Below, one piece after another: positions 35,250 to 42,961 of a DNA stretch of 64,000 nt. The number at the start of each line of letters is the position of its first letter. The first letter of the stretch is position 1. The notes under the pieces were generated by a model, which saw only the letters and a program-made list of their open reading frames with translations, ran no database searches and was not told the DNA's origin. This DNA comes from RUG100 sp050953425 (GTDB lineage: Bacteria; Bacillota; Clostridia; Peptostreptococcales; Anaerovoracaceae), in assembly GCA_050953425.1 (NCBI GenBank), contig JBMNMQ010000004.1, forward strand, positions 14,442 to 78,441, read 5' to 3'. Made by a program: the position numbers and the translations under genes.

Positions 35250-36047
35250 ATGAAGAACATTCTTCTGCTGATGATGGGCGGAAGCGGTGTCCGCTGCGGC
35301 GCCGGCATTCCCAAACAGTATGTCGAGGTTGACGATGTGCCGATCTTCGCCTATATCCTGAAAAAGTATTCGCTGATGCCGGAAGTGCACCATATCGTCG
35401 TCGTCTCCCGCCGAGAATGGATCCCGTTTGTCCGCCGCTGGGTGATGCGGCTGCGGATCGACGGCGTCGATGAGATCGCTGCCGGCGGGGAAACCCGTTC
35501 GGCGTCGGTCCTCAGCGGACTCACGGCCGCGGCTTCCCTGGCGGCGGACGAGGATGTAGTTCTGCTCCATGACGCGACGCATCCGTATGTCGACGTCGAG
35601 GGCACGCGCGAGGTGATCAAAGCGGTGCGGGAAATCGGCGGCGCGACGCTGGCGCAGTTTCAGTACGACACCGTCTACCGCCGCAATTTCGACGACATGC
35701 TCGTCGAAGTGCTGCCGCGGCGGAAGATGGTCACCGGGGCCAGCCCGGAGGGGTTTCTCTTTGGTGATCTTTACCGCATTTACCGCGAGATGCGGCCGGA
35801 GCAGTTTGAGGTGATGACCAGCGCCGGCGCGATTGCCCTGGCCAACCGGATCCGCATGAAGGTTATCGAGGCGCATGTCCTCAATCTCAAGATTACCTGG
35901 CAGCGGGATCTGGAGACCTTCCGCCGGCTGGCGCGCACCTACTTCTTTCCCGAGGCGTGCGGATTTCCGGAGGCGTGCGGAGGGTCGAAAAACGAGGAAA
36001 GTGCCGGGACCGGTGCGGATGGTGCCGGCAGCGGCGTCGAAGGATAG
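35250..36047 (+). CDS. IspD/TarI-like cytidylyltransferase
   Basis: A 265-residue nucleotidyltransferase. The N-terminal loop GGSGVRCGAGIPKQYVEV is the IspD/TarI GxGxRxG...PKQ motif. GGETRSASVLSGL, HDATHPYVD (IspD normally HDAARP), KMVTGASPEGF and a late LKITWQRDLE complete the fold. Relatives load CTP onto methylerythritol-4-phosphate (IspD) or ribitol-5-phosphate (TarI). Because it follows a LicD gene and a polyol-phosphate dehydrogenase, a CDP-polyol for a surface polymer is more likely than isoprenoid synthesis, but this is inference. AAAGGAGG precedes the ATG. The tail (FPEACGFPEACGG and a Gly/Ser/Glu run) is low complexity. Confidence 0.82.
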   Translation: MKNILLLMMGGSGVRCGAGIPKQYVEVDDVPIFAYILKKYSLMPEVHHIVVVSRREWIPFVRRWVMRLRIDGVDEIAAGGETRSASVLSGLTAAASLAADEDVVLLHDATHPYVDVEGTREVIKAVREIGGATLAQFQYDTVYRRNFDDMLVEVLPRRKMVTGASPEGFLFGDLYRIYREMRPEQFEVMTSAGAIALANRIRMKVIEAHVLNLKITWQRDLETFRRLARTYFFPEACGFPEACGGSKNEESAGTGADGAGSGVEG

Positions 36048-36120
36048 CTGCGCTGCCGCACGGCAGGGAAACCGTCGAAGATGTCCCTGTACCGGAGTTC
36101 GGTCGGCGGATGCGGCAGAG

Positions 36121-37588
36121 CTATCTCTGCTCGTCCGCCTGCGGCTCGCCGGACGGTTCCGGCCGCTCGTCCGCCTGCGGTTCGTCGGACGGTTCCGGCT
36201 GTCCGCTTGTCTCAGGCTCGCCGGACGGTTCCGGCTGTCCGCTCGTCTCAGGCTCACCGGACGGTTCCGGCTGTCCGCTCGTCTCAGGCTCGCCGGACGG
36301 CTCCGGCTGTCCGCTCGTCTCAGGCTCGCCGGATGGCTCCAGCAGGCGCAGCAGCTCCGCGCAGCAGCTGCTGTCGCGCGGCAGGCGGATGCTGTCGGCG
36401 ATATAATCGTCCCAGATTTCGGTCGAAAGCGGATCCGAGCCGTCGATGTCGGCGTTGACGGCGGTGCAGATCTCCTGCGGATCATCGCTGCTGAAGCAGG
36501 GCAGATCGCGCCGCGGGTCGAGCGTCAGCGGCGGCTGGTCCGAGCCGCTTTCATCGTCGGGGAGACAGAGCAGCACCGGAATCCGCGCCAGACCGGCATC
36601 ATAGAGCAGCGGCGAAACATCTGTGATCAGATAATCGGCGACGCAGAGCAGGGGAAACGGATCGGTGCATGGCCGAAGCACCTGTATCGTCGGTGAATCC
36701 TGGCTGTGTTCTGCCGCGGCAGATTCCTCGGCGTTGGGCCTTTCATCGGAATTTTCCCCGCAAGCGGTATCAACGGGTTCACTGGCATCGGATGTCCTGC
36801 CCAGAGCACTGTCGGCGGTCTCTCCGGCGGCGGCCGGCGGCTCCCCGGCCGCGGTCAGGCCGTCGGCTTCGAGCGGCAGATAGATCAGATTGCAGGCGGC
36901 GTCGAGCCCTTCGGTCAGGCGTCGAAGGATCTTTTCGGAATGGCGCACCGGGCAGAAGAGAACGTTTCTGCGCCTGCGCAGGAGAGGCTCCCGTTCGTAG
37001 AGCTCCTGAGCGGCCGCAATGCGCCAGGCCGGACTGGTCAGAAGATCGGCGCGCGGCGGCGGCAGTTCGACAATCTGTTCGGGCTGGCAGCGGGTTCCCT
37101 GCAGTACGTCTTCATCAAAGAGGTGCGAAGAAACGAGCAGCAGGTCCTTCGTTCCGCCGCGCTGACAGAGTTCGGCCTGCTGCGGCGTCGGTCCGCCTTC
37201 TTTTTCTGTAAGGGCAAAGCCAAAGCGATACAGCTGTCCCATCGCCCGGCCCATGCGGATCACGCGCAGTTCCCGGCGGTGATGCAGAGTGCCGAAGAAG
37301 GGATCGAGGGTATCGATCACCACGGCCCGGCTGACGGCGAGATGGCGCAGCTCGGTCAGCAGCTGTCGCAGAGGCGGCAGACAGCTGCGGCAGGGATGAC
37401 AGAGCAGCGCAACTTCGGTCTGCGGACGCTGCTGCTGCAGCTTTTCGGATAGAAGCCGGAAATCCGCCGTCGGGCTGTCCTGCTGATGACAGAGAAGGAC
37501 CACTTTGTCCTGCAGCGGCCGCCCATTTGCAGATGTTATAGTAGAGCTGCAGGAGCACGATGCCGCAGCGGGTGAAAAAATTTTTCAT
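36121..37588 (-). CDS. CDP-glycerol glycerophosphotransferase-like (TagB/TagF family) protein, frameshifted and degenerate
   Basis: Two overlapping minus-strand frames make one protein of about 488 residues if a single extra G is removed near 37522-37524. The first frame starts at 37588 (GGAGGG 8 bp ahead) with MKNFFTRCGIVLLQLYYNIC. The second continues as DKVVLLCHQQDSPTADFRLL to the stop. Family blocks follow: AVVIDTLDPFF, RVIRMGRAMGQLYRFGF, LLLVSSHLFDEDVL, VLFCPVRHSE and ADYLITDVSPLLYDAG. The WHA motif His of TagF appears as GRA, and the RxHP His also seems absent, so transferase activity is doubtful. A Glu/Ala/Ser-rich insertion (about 36680-36870) interrupts the second half, and the C-terminus has six 12-residue repeats. 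It faces the LicD/IspD-like operon. Confidence 0.7.
36128..36343 (-). repeat. 36-bp in-frame repeat at the end of the TagF-like gene
   Basis: Six contiguous 36-bp units. The four at 36200-36343 are nearly identical and encode PEPSGEPETSGQ; the two toward the stop are diverged (PEPSGEPQADEQ type). The encoded tail is acidic and Pro-rich. Confidence 0.92.
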
Positions 37589-37646
37589 ATTCGATGCCCT
37601 CCGTCAGGCCGATTTTCGCATTTCGTTGCCTTTTGTCGGTTATTTC

Positions 37647-37676
37647 AGTATAGAAGAACTGCGGCGGCCGCGTCAA
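37647..37676 (-). promoter_or_regulatory. Sigma-A promoter for the TagF-like gene
   Basis: On the minus strand: TTGACG (-35), 18 bp, TATACT (-10), about 59 bp before the ATG at 37588. Confidence 0.6.
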
Positions 37677-37897
37677 ACGGGAACGGCTGAATGGAAGGGA
37701 TCTTCTCCGGTTCTTCTCCTGATTTTCCTCCGGGCAGCCCCGCCGCGGCCGGCATCCTCCGATGCGATATTCCGCATTTTGAAGCCCCACATCTCAGAAA
37801 GGCCGGGAAATTATCCTGCGATTTCTCGCTGCGATGTTCGGGATTTATGCTGCCAAGTGACCCTCCAACTAAGTTGCCGTCCGGAGTAAAATTACAA

Positions 37898-37926
37898 TTG
37901 ACAAACAATGGAAATAGTTGTAAAAT
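37898..37926 (+). promoter_or_regulatory. Sigma-A promoter upstream of the surface locus
   Basis: Consensus TTGACA (37898-37903), exactly 17 bp, TAAAAT (37921-37926), inside an AT-rich island that stands out from the GC-rich surroundings. The next start codon is about 350 bp away. Confidence 0.7.
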
Positions 37927-38278
37927 ATTTTTTGGGAACGTTTATATTTCATAAAGAATAACGAGTGTTTGTTTAACAGTGCTGCGCCATCTATTAACTT
38001 TACTGTTCTTGGGCAATGCGGCGAACAACAGAAAATTTGACCTGATGCACAGACGGACTCTCGGACGGCAGTAAATTACGTTTCCGCACCAACGATGTGT
38101 TCGGTGAGGATACAGTGTCGGGAAAGCTTCGGTTTATTGAAGAAGAAAACGGCTAAAGGCATCCAGTGATGCCCGAAGACAGTTTTTTGGTGCTGAGAAC
38201 GCTGAATATGAGCAAAGAAAAATACTGCAGAGAAATCGTGCAGGGAGGGGCACGCCATCCCATACACGCAGCAGAAGA
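37927..38278 (+). other. Long untranslated leader with hairpins, no gene seen
   Basis: The 690-bp gap 37589-38278 contains the promoters above and then about 350 bp without a supported gene. In 38090-38190 several inverted repeats follow each other: CACC/GGTG, CTTCGGTTTATTGAAG, and GGCATCCAGTGATGCC (38158-38173). These are enclosed by TGTCGGG and CCCGAAGACA, followed by TTTTTT at 38182-38187. That resembles a folded leader ending in a terminator. No known riboswitch consensus was recognised. Confidence 0.35.
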
Positions 38279-39353
38279 ATGCGGCTGAGGTATCTGTTGA
38301 CCGCGGCGGTCTTTGTTCTGCTGCTTTTTTGCATGCCGCCGGCAGCGTCGCTGGCCGACAGCGGCGATCCGCTGGCGCTGGAGGACAGCTATCCGGCGAA
38401 CGGTGCTGTCGATGTTCCAGTCGATGTGACCTGTGTCCTGACCTTCAATAAAAATGTGGCCGATATTTCGTGTGCGTCAGCATAATAAAGGCGCAATTAC
38501 TGCCGTCGATAAGGATGGTGTCGACGTACCACTGAATGTAGAAATGAAAGATATGCCTTCCAATATGCGGCGGAAAATTACGATTACTTTTCAGGAAAAA
38601 CTCGATGAAGGGTCTCGCTATACCCTGATCATCGGGCCCAAGCTGACGGCAAAAAACGGCCAGGAAACCGGCGTTTCCGAACAAATTACCTTTACGACAA
38701 AAAAAACCACAGATCCGAAGGATCAGGAAAAGGATGAGGATGTCGACACTGACAAGCCGCCGCAGAGCGATCAGAATCAGGGCGGCTCGCAGGGCACCTA
38801 CAACGATGATGGCAAAAACGATGATTCCAACGATTCCACGCAGGTCGTCATGAAGGACGGCGGCAAGGGATCGGGCCTATATTCCGGCAACGAAGGAGAT
38901 AAAGACAGAAGCGGCAGCGGCGACCGCGGCAAACAAAACAGCGGTCGTGCCGGTTCCGGAAACGGCAGCGGTGACAGCGGTTCCGGCAGTGGCAGCGGCG
39001 GTTTCGGATCGGGAAGTGGCAGCGGCGGTCGCATTGCTTCCGCTTCCGGCAGTGCGTCCTCGTCCGGGGCGGCAGCGGTGAATCAGAGCAGCGGTTCCGT
39101 CGAGGATCGTCAGAATACGAACCAGAATCAGGACAGCCAAAACGATCGCTTCAGCCACCAGCTCACGGCGGCGCATCAGCAGCTGCCGCAGTTTGCCCCG
39201 CATAGAGAAAACCATATCTCCTATATCGCGATCATTTTTGAAATTTGTCTTGTTGCGGCGGCAATGGCAGCGGCAACGGCATGGCGTCGTCAGCAGCAGC
39301 GGAAGGAGCCGCTGTCCGAACGTCCGGACAGCGATTCGGCAGAGCTTCACTAA
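38279..39353 (+). pseudogene. Ig-like (Big_5) membrane-anchored surface protein, frameshifted
   Basis: Two frames overlap. The first encodes a signal peptide (LLTAAVFVLLLFCMPPAASLA) and the start of an Ig-like domain (YPANGAVDVPVDVTCVLTFN) and stops at 38485. The second continues from the same point with VRQHNKGAITAVDKDG, then TLIIGPKLTAKNG and ITFTTKK. Removing one T from TTT at 38466-38468 joins them. The joined NVADIRVRQHNKGAI then lines up residue for residue with NICNVAVLDNNKTCF of the paralogue at 55137-55820. A Gly/Ser/Asp-rich linker, a membrane helix (about 39225-39280) and a basic tail follow. The intact protein would have about 357 residues. The ribosome site is weak. Confidence 0.75.
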
Positions 39354-39460
39354 GGTATCCGCAGCAGCGAAAACCCACCGGGAAGAACAGGCGAACAGAG
39401 GGCCTATTAATACAGGAAAAGCAGGATAACCAAAACAAAGGATGAGGGAAAACAGAACAG

Positions 39461-40417
39461 ATGAATGAGACAATAGCGGCAATTAAAGAAGAAATTTCCA
39501 AGGTGATCATCGGTAAAGGAGAAGTGATCGAAAAGGTGTTGATGGCCATCCTTGCCGGCGGCCATGTACTGTTGGAAGATGTTCCCGGTGTCGGCAAAAC
39601 GACATTGGCACTGGCGTTCAGTCGGGCTCTGGCTCTTGATTACCGGCGCATTCAGTTCACGCCCGATACGATGGCCGGCGACGTGCTCGGTTTCAGTGTT
39701 TACAACAAAGAAAAGGGAGAACTCGAATATAAAAAGGGCGCGGTCTTCTGCAACCTGCTGCTGGCTGATGAGATCAACCGCACGTCGCCGAAAACGCAGT
39801 CGGCGCTGCTGGAGGCGATGGAAGAAAAGCGCGTCACGGTGGACGGCATCACTCGTCCGCTGCCGGTGCCGTTTGTCTGCATCGCCACGCAGAATCCGCT
39901 CGGCAGCGCCGGCACCAATAAACTTCCCGATTCTCAGCTGGACCGCTTTATGATCCGGCTGACGATGGGATATCCAACGGAAGATGAACAGATTGAAATC
40001 ATCCGACGCCGCAGAAAACAGAACCCGCTCGATCACGTGCGCAGCATTGTGACCCTCGATGATCTGACGGCGATGAAACAGCAGGCCGCTGATCGCCTGG
40101 TCAATGATGATGTTGTTCGCTATGCGACGCAGCTCTGTGAGCGCACCAGAGAAAAGGAGGAGATTGCTCAGGGAGTCAGCCCGCGGGCGGTGATTGCTCT
40201 GATCCAGATGGCGATGGCGCGCGCCTTTGTCCAGGACAGGGATTATGTGATTCCGGAGGATGTCCGCGTGCTGTTCTCCGATGTCTGCGGGCATCGCATC
40301 GTGCTCACGGCGCGCAGCAAAGTGCACCATCTTGAAGAACGGGAGCTGCTGGCGGATATTCTCCAAGAAGTAGAGGCGCCGCCGATGACACCGCCGGACA
40401 TGGCAGTGGGGTCGTAA
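39461..40417 (+). CDS. MoxR family AAA+ ATPase
   Basis: MoxR ATPases act as chaperones for assembly of metal- or von Willebrand-type proteins and envelope complexes. The 318-residue protein has Walker A GVGKTT (43-48), Walker B LLLADE (99-104) with INRTSPKTQSALLEAMEE, sensor 1 ATQNP and a C-terminal lid with GVSPRAVIALIQMA. The DUF58 gene begins 3 bp after its stop, the usual pairing, so the two are co-transcribed. It stands downstream of the Ig-like membrane protein. Confidence 0.95.
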   Translation: MNETIAAIKEEISKVIIGKGEVIEKVLMAILAGGHVLLEDVPGVGKTTLALAFSRALALDYRRIQFTPDTMAGDVLGFSVYNKEKGELEYKKGAVFCNLLLADEINRTSPKTQSALLEAMEEKRVTVDGITRPLPVPFVCIATQNPLGSAGTNKLPDSQLDRFMIRLTMGYPTEDEQIEIIRRRRKQNPLDHVRSIVTLDDLTAMKQQAADRLVNDDVVRYATQLCERTREKEEIAQGVSPRAVIALIQMAMARAFVQDRDYVIPEDVRVLFSDVCGHRIVLTARSKVHHLEERELLADILQEVEAPPMTPPDMAVGS

Positions 40418-40419
40418 CA

Positions 40420-41502
40420 ATGTGGAAGCAACGACTGATTTTCGGGCTGTGTCTCGGCGGATCGGCGCTGCTCTGGGTGATGCGTGGAACCTACGGTGCC
40501 TTTTCGCTGTTAACCGCTTGTGTCTTTCTGCCGCTGCTGTCACTGCTGCTGACGGCGCTGGCAGCGGGGCGCCTGCAGCTGCAGATCGAAACGGACGGAA
40601 CGGTCGGCGCCGACGAGCAGGTCAGATTGCGCATCCGCACCATCAATCGCGCCGTCATCCCGGCGGCGCGCATCGAACTGTCGGTACGGATCTGCAATGC
40701 CCTGTCTTTGTCAGAGACGGTGAGCCGGCTGATTCTGTCACCGCCGGGCCATACTGCCGCTTCTGCGGAACTGGTGGTTCGACCGGCCTATGCCGGAACG
40801 CTGACCGTGCAGGCGATCGAGGCGACATTCTGCGACTGTTTCTGCCTCTTTCACTTTCGCCGCGCCGTGGATCTGCAGCGGACGGTGACGGTCTGGCCGA
40901 AAGTGGAACTTCTGCCACTGGATTTTGAGGAGTTTTTCGGCCGCGCCTATGACAGCGAACGATATTCCGAAACACGCTCCGGCAGTGATGTCAGCGAAGT
41001 CTTCGATATGCATGTCTACAAACCGGGAGACGAGGTGCGAAAGATCAACTGGAAGCTCTCCTCCAAGCATGACGAACTGATCGTCAGGGATTTCAGTTAT
41101 CCGCTGAATTCGATGATGACGATCATGCTGGAGCTGACACAAACCGAGGAACGCAGACTGGACAGGAGCATCGAACTGTTTCTGTCGTTTTCGCGGTCGC
41201 TCATCAGCAGCGGCGTGGTGCATAATATCGCCTGGTATGACGGCGGCGGCGATGTTTTTCATCTGACGGAAATCGCTTCGCTGGAAGCCTTTGATGCGGC
41301 GGCGGCGGCATTGATCGCGTCCGGCGGCTATACAGAGCCGAGTATAGCGCTGATGTACTATCTCGAGAACGTTTATGATCGTAACGGTACCTTGTTCTAC
41401 ATCGCCGCCGAACCGGATCCGCGGCTGACCGAAGAAGCCTCGGTGGAGCAGAACATCGTCACTCTCGACCCGGATCGCCGTCTGGAGGAAATTACGCCCT
41501 GA
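40420..41502 (+). CDS. DUF58 domain-containing protein
   Basis: A 360-residue membrane-anchored protein: two helices near the N-terminus (about 6-22 and 26-50), then a cytoplasmic or periplasmic beta domain. The DUF58 signature is at about 187-225 (SGSDVSEVFDMHVYKPGDEV then INWKLSSKHDEL). Proteins of this type always accompany MoxR; they carry a degenerate vWA-like fold. Function is known only by association. Confidence 0.92.
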   Translation: MWKQRLIFGLCLGGSALLWVMRGTYGAFSLLTACVFLPLLSLLLTALAAGRLQLQIETDGTVGADEQVRLRIRTINRAVIPAARIELSVRICNALSLSETVSRLILSPPGHTAASAELVVRPAYAGTLTVQAIEATFCDCFCLFHFRRAVDLQRTVTVWPKVELLPLDFEEFFGRAYDSERYSETRSGSDVSEVFDMHVYKPGDEVRKINWKLSSKHDELIVRDFSYPLNSMMTIMLELTQTEERRLDRSIELFLSFSRSLISSGVVHNIAWYDGGGDVFHLTEIASLEAFDAAAAALIASGGYTEPSIALMYYLENVYDRNGTLFYIAAEPDPRLTEEASVEQNIVTLDPDRRLEEITP

Positions 41503-41560
41503 AACGGGAACGCACGTACAGAGGTTCGTGGTGCAGTCCGGATACAGAGCGCAGAGAACT

Positions 41561-42841
41561 ATGATGAAGAGCGGAAAAACAGAGAAAGGAAAAGAGCATT
41601 CGAACTATGCGGCATCTGCAATGCGGCTGCTGCCGCTGACGCATGGAGACGGGATCGGATTGTTTTTGATCAAATTGGTGCTGTCCATTTCGCTGCAGGT
41701 GGGGTGCTGGTATACAGTGCTCTCGGCACGCGGCGAGAGCGCGGCTGATCTGCTGCTGATCCCGCTGCTGACACTGCTGGGCGCCGGCTGCTTCTTTCTC
41801 TGCCGGAAACGGACCATGCCGCTGACGGTCGTGCTGATCATCGCCGCAGCCTGCGGCGCAGTGGCTTTTTTCCTGCGCGGCACCCCGGAACTGCTGGTGT
41901 CGGCCGGAGCGGCGGCGACCTCGCTGCTCGCCGGCTGGGGACTGAGCAGCGGCCATGCCGTGATCGGCGCAGCGGCTGCAGCGGTACCGGCAGTTTGGCA
42001 GATGGCAGTAGGCGGCAGTCCGGACCGGTGGTATCTCGGCCTGCTGATCCTCTGCTGGACAGCCAGCTTTGTCGTATGGTCGCAGCCGGACAGAACCGTC
42101 GGACGCGCGGCTGTGCGGCGCGGGGAACGGCGCGTCGAAACCGAGGTGATCGGTGCACGTCGTAGAACGAGTGATTTTCCGGCTTGGTTTCTGCTGCTCG
42201 TTCTGGCTGCGATCCTGTTGTTTCTGTTTCTGTTTACGGCGGTGGGATTTCGTTCTTCACAGAGCCTTTCGGATCTGCGCTCTGCGATCAGCAGCAGCCC
42301 GCAGACCGTGCGTCAGCTGATGGAGAACGCCAGCCCACAGCACAGCGGTTCCGGCAGCAGCGCCGAACGCAGCGCGGCAGATCACTTTGACTGGCTCCAG
42401 TTCCTGCTGCTGGTACTGAAATATCTGCTAATCATGCTGGCGGTAACGATTGCCGTGGCCATTGTGCTCTATGAGCTGATCATGCATCGGCGGCAGCGAC
42501 GCAGGACCTCCCTCTACGGGAGCGATTTCAGAAATCGAACCGCGTTTGCCATGTATGATTACATCCGCGAGCTGATGCAGTTCGATCACTGTCGGGTCGA
42601 TAACGACCCCTACATATCTCTGGTCAGCGTAGTAGAAAAATACCCGGCCGCCGAAGGCATCGGCTTTGAGGAGATCGTCAACCAGATCACCCGGATCCGC
42701 TACGGCAGTGCGGAAGAACGTGTGGAACCGGACGTACATCGCTCGATGGCGAGATACTGCGATGCCCTGCGGGCGTATATATATGAAAAGCAGGAGAAAA
42801 AGGGACGCTTTTGCATGCGCTTCGTTCGCTGCTACTTATAG
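41561..42841 (+). CDS. Membrane protein with DUF4129-like C-terminus, third member of the MoxR-DUF58 module
   Basis: About 426 residues: five or six membrane helices in the N-terminal half, an extracytoplasmic stretch (RSSQSLSDLRSAISSSPQTV and following), one more helix near residue 300, then a cytoplasmic domain (AMYDYIRELMQFD, GFEEIVNQITRIRYG). The latter resembles the DUF4129 end of TgpA-type transglutaminases. The transglutaminase domain itself, with its Cys-His-Asp triad, is missing. Start uncertain: ATGs at 41561 and 41564 and a GTG at 41528 all lack a clear ribosome site. It takes the place TgpA has in MoxR-DUF58 operons. Confidence 0.75.
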   Translation: MMKSGKTEKGKEHSNYAASAMRLLPLTHGDGIGLFLIKLVLSISLQVGCWYTVLSARGESAADLLLIPLLTLLGAGCFFLCRKRTMPLTVVLIIAAACGAVAFFLRGTPELLVSAGAAATSLLAGWGLSSGHAVIGAAAAAVPAVWQMAVGGSPDRWYLGLLILCWTASFVVWSQPDRTVGRAAVRRGERRVETEVIGARRRTSDFPAWFLLLVLAAILLFLFLFTAVGFRSSQSLSDLRSAISSSPQTVRQLMENASPQHSGSGSSAERSAADHFDWLQFLLLVLKYLLIMLAVTIAVAIVLYELIMHRRQRRRTSLYGSDFRNRTAFAMYDYIRELMQFDHCRVDNDPYISLVSVVEKYPAAEGIGFEEIVNQITRIRYGSAEERVEPDVHRSMARYCDALRAYIYEKQEKKGRFCMRFVRCYL

Positions 42842-42961
42842 CAGACGCTAAGCGGGAGCGAAAAGGGTATCCGCAATAGTTATTCACAGGCAGCCGGCCA
42901 CGGCGCTTGCTGCCCAGTCGTAACAGGGACAAAAGAAATGAAGAAGAAAAGGAGATCGGCT

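Noticed and set aside
33366..36485. An open frame of about 1,040 codons on the minus strand opposite the LicD and IspD-like genes
   Set aside because: Both plus-strand genes have clear family motifs and ribosome sites. The minus-strand reading is Arg/Pro/Ala-rich without domains, and its repeats are the complement of the in-frame repeats.
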